NCBI GenBank assembly: GCA_011525945.1
Contig: WYBJ01000005.1
Location: forward strand, 1 to 37,659
Direction: 5' to 3'
Length of the DNA stretch: 37,659 nt
Source of the DNA: Burkholderiaceae bacterium
GTDB taxonomy: Bacteria > Pseudomonadota > Gammaproteobacteria > Burkholderiales > WYBJ01
Part shown: one piece after another, positions 36,101 to 37,659 of the stretch
Position numbering within the stretch: the stretch's first letter is position 1
Layout: every line of letters starts with the position of its first letter
Notes under the pieces: generated by a model
The model's database searches: none
What the model was told of the DNA's origin: nothing
What the model saw: only the letters and a program-made list of their open reading frames with translations
Position numbers and translations under genes: made by a program

Positions 36101-36625
36101 GCCTTGATCATGTGCGCCACCGGCAACCCACCCGTCTACCTCACGATCGTCGGCCGCGGCAGCTTCGGCGGCTACGCCGCGTTCGAAGACAAGGACGAGC
36201 GGCGCGCGCGCACCCGCCGCGAGCTCGAGGATCACATCTGCCAGTTGCTCGGCGGGCGCGAAGCCGAGCAGCTCTACTACGGCACAGACGAAGGCGCCTC
36301 CACCGGCCCGGCCGACGACCTCGCGCGCGCCACCCGGGTCGCCGAGGCCATGGTCTATGATTACGGCATGGCGCCCGAAGTCGGTTTCGTCAGAATCGAT
36401 CGCCGCCAGTCCCTGCCGGCGGAGCTGGCGCAGCGCGCCCACGGCGCGGTATGCCGAATTATCGAGACCCAGGGTAGCCGTGCGCGCGGCCTGCTCGCCG
36501 CGCAGCATGCCGGCCTGGAACGCGTGGTCGGTGCGCTGGTCGAGCGCAACCGGCTGCAGCAGCACGAGCTGCTCGAGCTGCTTGCCTTGCCCCGACCCGC
36601 ACAAGGCGCCGCGCCGCCGTCATGA
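33158..36625 (+). CDS. Clp N-domain / ClpB-type AAA+ / receiver-like / FtsH-type AAA+ / M41 zinc-peptidase fusion
   Basis: This is 1155 residues from ATG 33158 after GGGGAGGA. Residues 5-125 are Clp-N-like helices. Residues 155-465 form a ClpB-D2-type AAA+ module: Walker A GPPGVGKT (205-212), Walker B LLFDEIEKAHP (DE 273-274), sensor Asn316 and the FNRL motif. Residues 485-630 look like a response-regulator receiver (VVLYVGDP, VDLVVLDLGL with Asp533). Residues 715-900 are FtsH-type AAA+: GAPGAGKT (758-765), VVFIDEID (813-820), ATNRADTLDPALMRRF. M41 peptidase follows: HEAGH (977-981) and probable third zinc ligand Asp1054. No membrane helix is present, unlike FtsH. I infer a soluble unfoldase-protease with two different motors. 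Confidence 0.9.
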   Translation: MPAAEHGALDAILDLAEHEALEAGCANTSTGHLLIALSRFAETREPRDALAIRALNGEFEQLGIEPRRFRRRLRGILGRRERDPRMSTVPRAAAMQSVLDAAQLAATAAGEAPSPVWLLRCAFASLGGNVVSAAPQRDPDDAIAVEPSLGTLTQRLRALRTGLLARVCGQEHAVHAFVDGLFNVEVVASADTGRRQPAGLFVFAGPPGVGKTFLAELGAASLERPFKRFDMSGYAHAHEASALTGSARMYRDAQPGSLTDFVRRNPTAVLLFDEIEKAHPSAVQLFLQVLDSGRLHDKHTEDEVEFRDTIVIFTTNVGRRLYENDNAIGVYQAHAAFHRATVLDALRCELDPHTGVPFFPAAICSRMATGHPVLFNRLRVDDLARIASAELERVGRLLERQHGQRYSFGDEIALALVMREGAAADARTIKAQAEAFLKDEVFKACQLYSDERIDPAFQSMQTVAVEVDREHAGEAGQRLFWQLQPPVVLYVGDPMLGRLHGQLDLQVTWCVAANAEQAFDQLARHNVDLVVLDLGLRASGADYADLGAAFGDLSVPAAAGTELDFDHIPPAARRYAAGQQLLFALRTRFPQLPVYVHCTAEARTGSDQELLVACARAGGARGLIRLPVHSLEAAQGEPDAAQPNAQLQAICAQLRREATAAELAANNQVVAFDTAPAWAPEQGCLQIRCRNFRLMHALRSADAGALIAQLERPGTRFDDIIGANGAKQALSFIRDWLRDPKKFAAAGAEPPRGVLLTGAPGAGKTMLARALAGESECAFLAEAATGFVTRYQGSGPEAIRELFTRARRYAPSVVFIDEIDAIGGRRAELRAGYAGHGEALALNQLLVEMDGFGQPTARPVIVIAATNRADTLDPALMRRFSRSIEVELPTRAERSLYLRRRLAAKARHEVGDATIERLAAQGQGMSVADYERVLAQAAILALENQGIIDDAILAEAFEQVTLGEARSSDDPLRVARHEAGHALIMCATGNPPVYLTIVGRGSFGGYAAFEDKDERRARTRRELEDHICQLLGGREAEQLYYGTDEGASTGPADDLARATRVAEAMVYDYGMAPEVGFVRIDRRQSLPAELAQRAHGAVCRIIETQGSRARGLLAAQHAGLERVVGALVERNRLQQHELLELLALPRPAQGAAPPS

Positions 36626-37350
36626 CCCTGGACGCCGAACGCTCCGACCGCTATTTCCCGAGCACGTCCTGGACGTTGCTGCGGGCGGCGCGCGGCAACA
36701 CGGCGCAGGCGCGCGCCGCGCGCGAGGAATTCGCGCGCCGCTACTACCGGCCGGTGCTCAACTACTTCGCCGCGCTCGCGCGCGACCGAGCCCAGGCCGA
36801 GGAGCTCACGCAGGGTTTCTTCGAAAAGCTGGCGGCATCGGGCGAGGTCGTCACCGGCGCCGATCGCGCGCGCGGGCGCTTCCGCCACTACCTGAAGCGT
36901 TCGCTCAGCAACTACTGGAAAAGCGAGCTGCGCTTCCGCCATCGGCAGAAGCGCAAGCCCTTGGAGGAAGTGCATCCCGACGCCTGGAGCGGCACCGGCT
37001 GGGATCGCCTGCAACTGCAGACCCACGATGCACCGGAGGCCGCGTTTCACAACGCCTGGGTGCGTAACCTCCTCGACATGGCGCTGGAGCATGTGCGTGC
37101 CATCTGCGAGGAAAAGAATCAGGCCGAGCACTACTGCATCTTCGCCGGCATGTATCTGTGCGAGGCGGACGAACCGCCGTCGTGGCGCGAGCTGGGCGCC
37201 GCCTTCGGTCTGAGCGAGAAGGCCGCGCGCAGCAAGACCGAAACCGTCACCCGCCACTTCCGCCGGGTGCTGCGCGAAATGCTGCACGACGAAGTCGAAT
37301 CCGAGCAATCCGTGGATGACGAGATCGCAGCGCTGCTGGCGCTGCTGTAG
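36622..37350 (+). CDS. ECF-like RNA polymerase sigma factor
   Basis: This is 242 residues, starting in an ATGA overlap with the protease gene. FPSTSWTLLRAARG at the N-terminus, then FARRYYRPVLNYFA, AEELTQGFFEKL (region 2) and RGRFRHYLKRSLSNYWKSELR match the large ECF-like group common in Planctomycetes and Acidobacteria, often encoded beside signalling proteins. Region 4 is WRELGAAFGLSEKAARSKTETVTRHFRRVL. No anti-sigma factor is visible. Coupling to the protease suggests that its level or activity is tied to that protein; it may transcribe this operon, but no matching promoter motif was identified. Confidence 0.8.
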   Translation: MTLDAERSDRYFPSTSWTLLRAARGNTAQARAAREEFARRYYRPVLNYFAALARDRAQAEELTQGFFEKLAASGEVVTGADRARGRFRHYLKRSLSNYWKSELRFRHRQKRKPLEEVHPDAWSGTGWDRLQLQTHDAPEAAFHNAWVRNLLDMALEHVRAICEEKNQAEHYCIFAGMYLCEADEPPSWRELGAAFGLSEKAARSKTETVTRHFRRVLREMLHDEVESEQSVDDEIAALLALL

Positions 37351-37358
37351 AGGTGCCC

Positions 37359-37659
37359 ATGTCCGAGATCGACACTGGCTCGGTCGACCATTTCAGTCCC
37401 CGGCAGCTCAAGGCGCTGCTCGCGCTCGCGCGCGGCCGCAGCAGAGGCAGGGACTATCTTCCGTCAGCCTGCGCGAATCGCGCCGACCTGGTACGCCACC
37501 TGAGTGCGCTCTGCCCGCACGAGCCACAGTCGGGCGAAACCGTGCTTGCCGCGGTATGTGCGCGCGACACGCCGCTCGGGGCACTGGAGGGAATCAAGGA
37601 GCTCGCCAAATCACTCGTCGCCGCTGCCGCCAGCAACGAGCAGCGCGCCGCGGCGACCC
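37359..37659 (+). CDS. Unrecognised protein, 5' part only (runs off the window)
   Basis: This gives 100 codons from ATG 37359, eight bases after the sigma-factor stop, with AGAGG just upstream; the frame is open to the window end. The sequence is largely helical: FSPRQLKALLALARGRSRG, a Cys-containing segment SACANRADLVRHLSALCPHEP, then GALEGIKELAKSLVAAAAS. I do not recognise a family. In related sigma-factor loci the next gene is often a kinase or other signalling protein, but nothing here shows that. Spacing suggests it belongs to the same operon. Confidence 0.6.
   Translation, partial: MSEIDTGSVDHFSPRQLKALLALARGRSRGRDYLPSACANRADLVRHLSALCPHEPQSGETVLAAVCARDTPLGALEGIKELAKSLVAAAASNEQRAAAT

Noticed and set aside
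33497..36604. Very long minus-strand open frame (over 1000 codons) opposite the fusion protease gene
   Set aside because: It mirrors the codon structure of the real gene in GC-rich DNA, has no recognisable domains and is rich in shadow-type composition.

Overview
The window is GC-rich proteobacterial DNA, most likely from a betaproteobacterium (Burkholderiales-like). The grounds are a Bug/TctC-type solute-binding protein with its TctA/TctB permease, a nuo operon, a CadR/PbrR-type metal regulator next to a CadA-type ATPase, and dense start/stop overlaps between co-directional genes. No rRNA, tRNA, CRISPR array, transposase or phage gene was seen.

Layout. 1-3393: a catabolic-looking stretch with the 3' end of a putative acyl-CoA hydratase, a mini-gene that looks like a Bug solute-binding protein with its middle deleted, a TIM-barrel sugar isomerase/epimerase-like protein and a 3-ketosteroid-dehydrogenase-like flavoprotein. 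3469-5727: divergent senA/senB-like genes (selenoneine synthase and selenosugar synthase) whose start codons abut inside one CACGTG. 5934-14402: nuoA-B-CD-E-F-G-H, which stops after nuoH; nuoI-N are absent and a dispersed repeat follows. 14691-18359: amidase with a small GatC/AtzG-like partner, quinone oxidoreductase, and a divergent enoyl-CoA hydratase. 18400-19442: a TerD-domain gene, then the wreck of a paralogue of the large protease gene found at 33 kb. 19488-22177: CadR-like regulator and CadA-like Cd/Pb/Zn ATPase around a MerR-type operator. 22329-25362: tctC and a tctA-tctB fusion. 25703-30621: MarR regulator and a NodT/EmrA/EmrB-type tripartite efflux operon.

30872-37659 is the most unusual part. 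It looks like one operon: (1) a papain-fold cysteine peptidase fused to an alpha/beta-hydrolase; (2) a 1155-residue protein joining a Clp N-domain, a ClpB-type AAA+ module, a receiver-like domain, an FtsH-type AAA+ module and an M41 zinc peptidase, with no membrane segment; (3) an ECF-like sigma factor of the kind best known from Planctomycetes; (4) an unrecognised gene cut by the window end. I infer a self-regulated proteolysis/stress module that I do not recognise as a described system. The decayed paralogue beside terD at 19 kb shows that the genome once carried a second copy.

All assignments come from reading motifs, gene order and alignments by eye; no database search was run.
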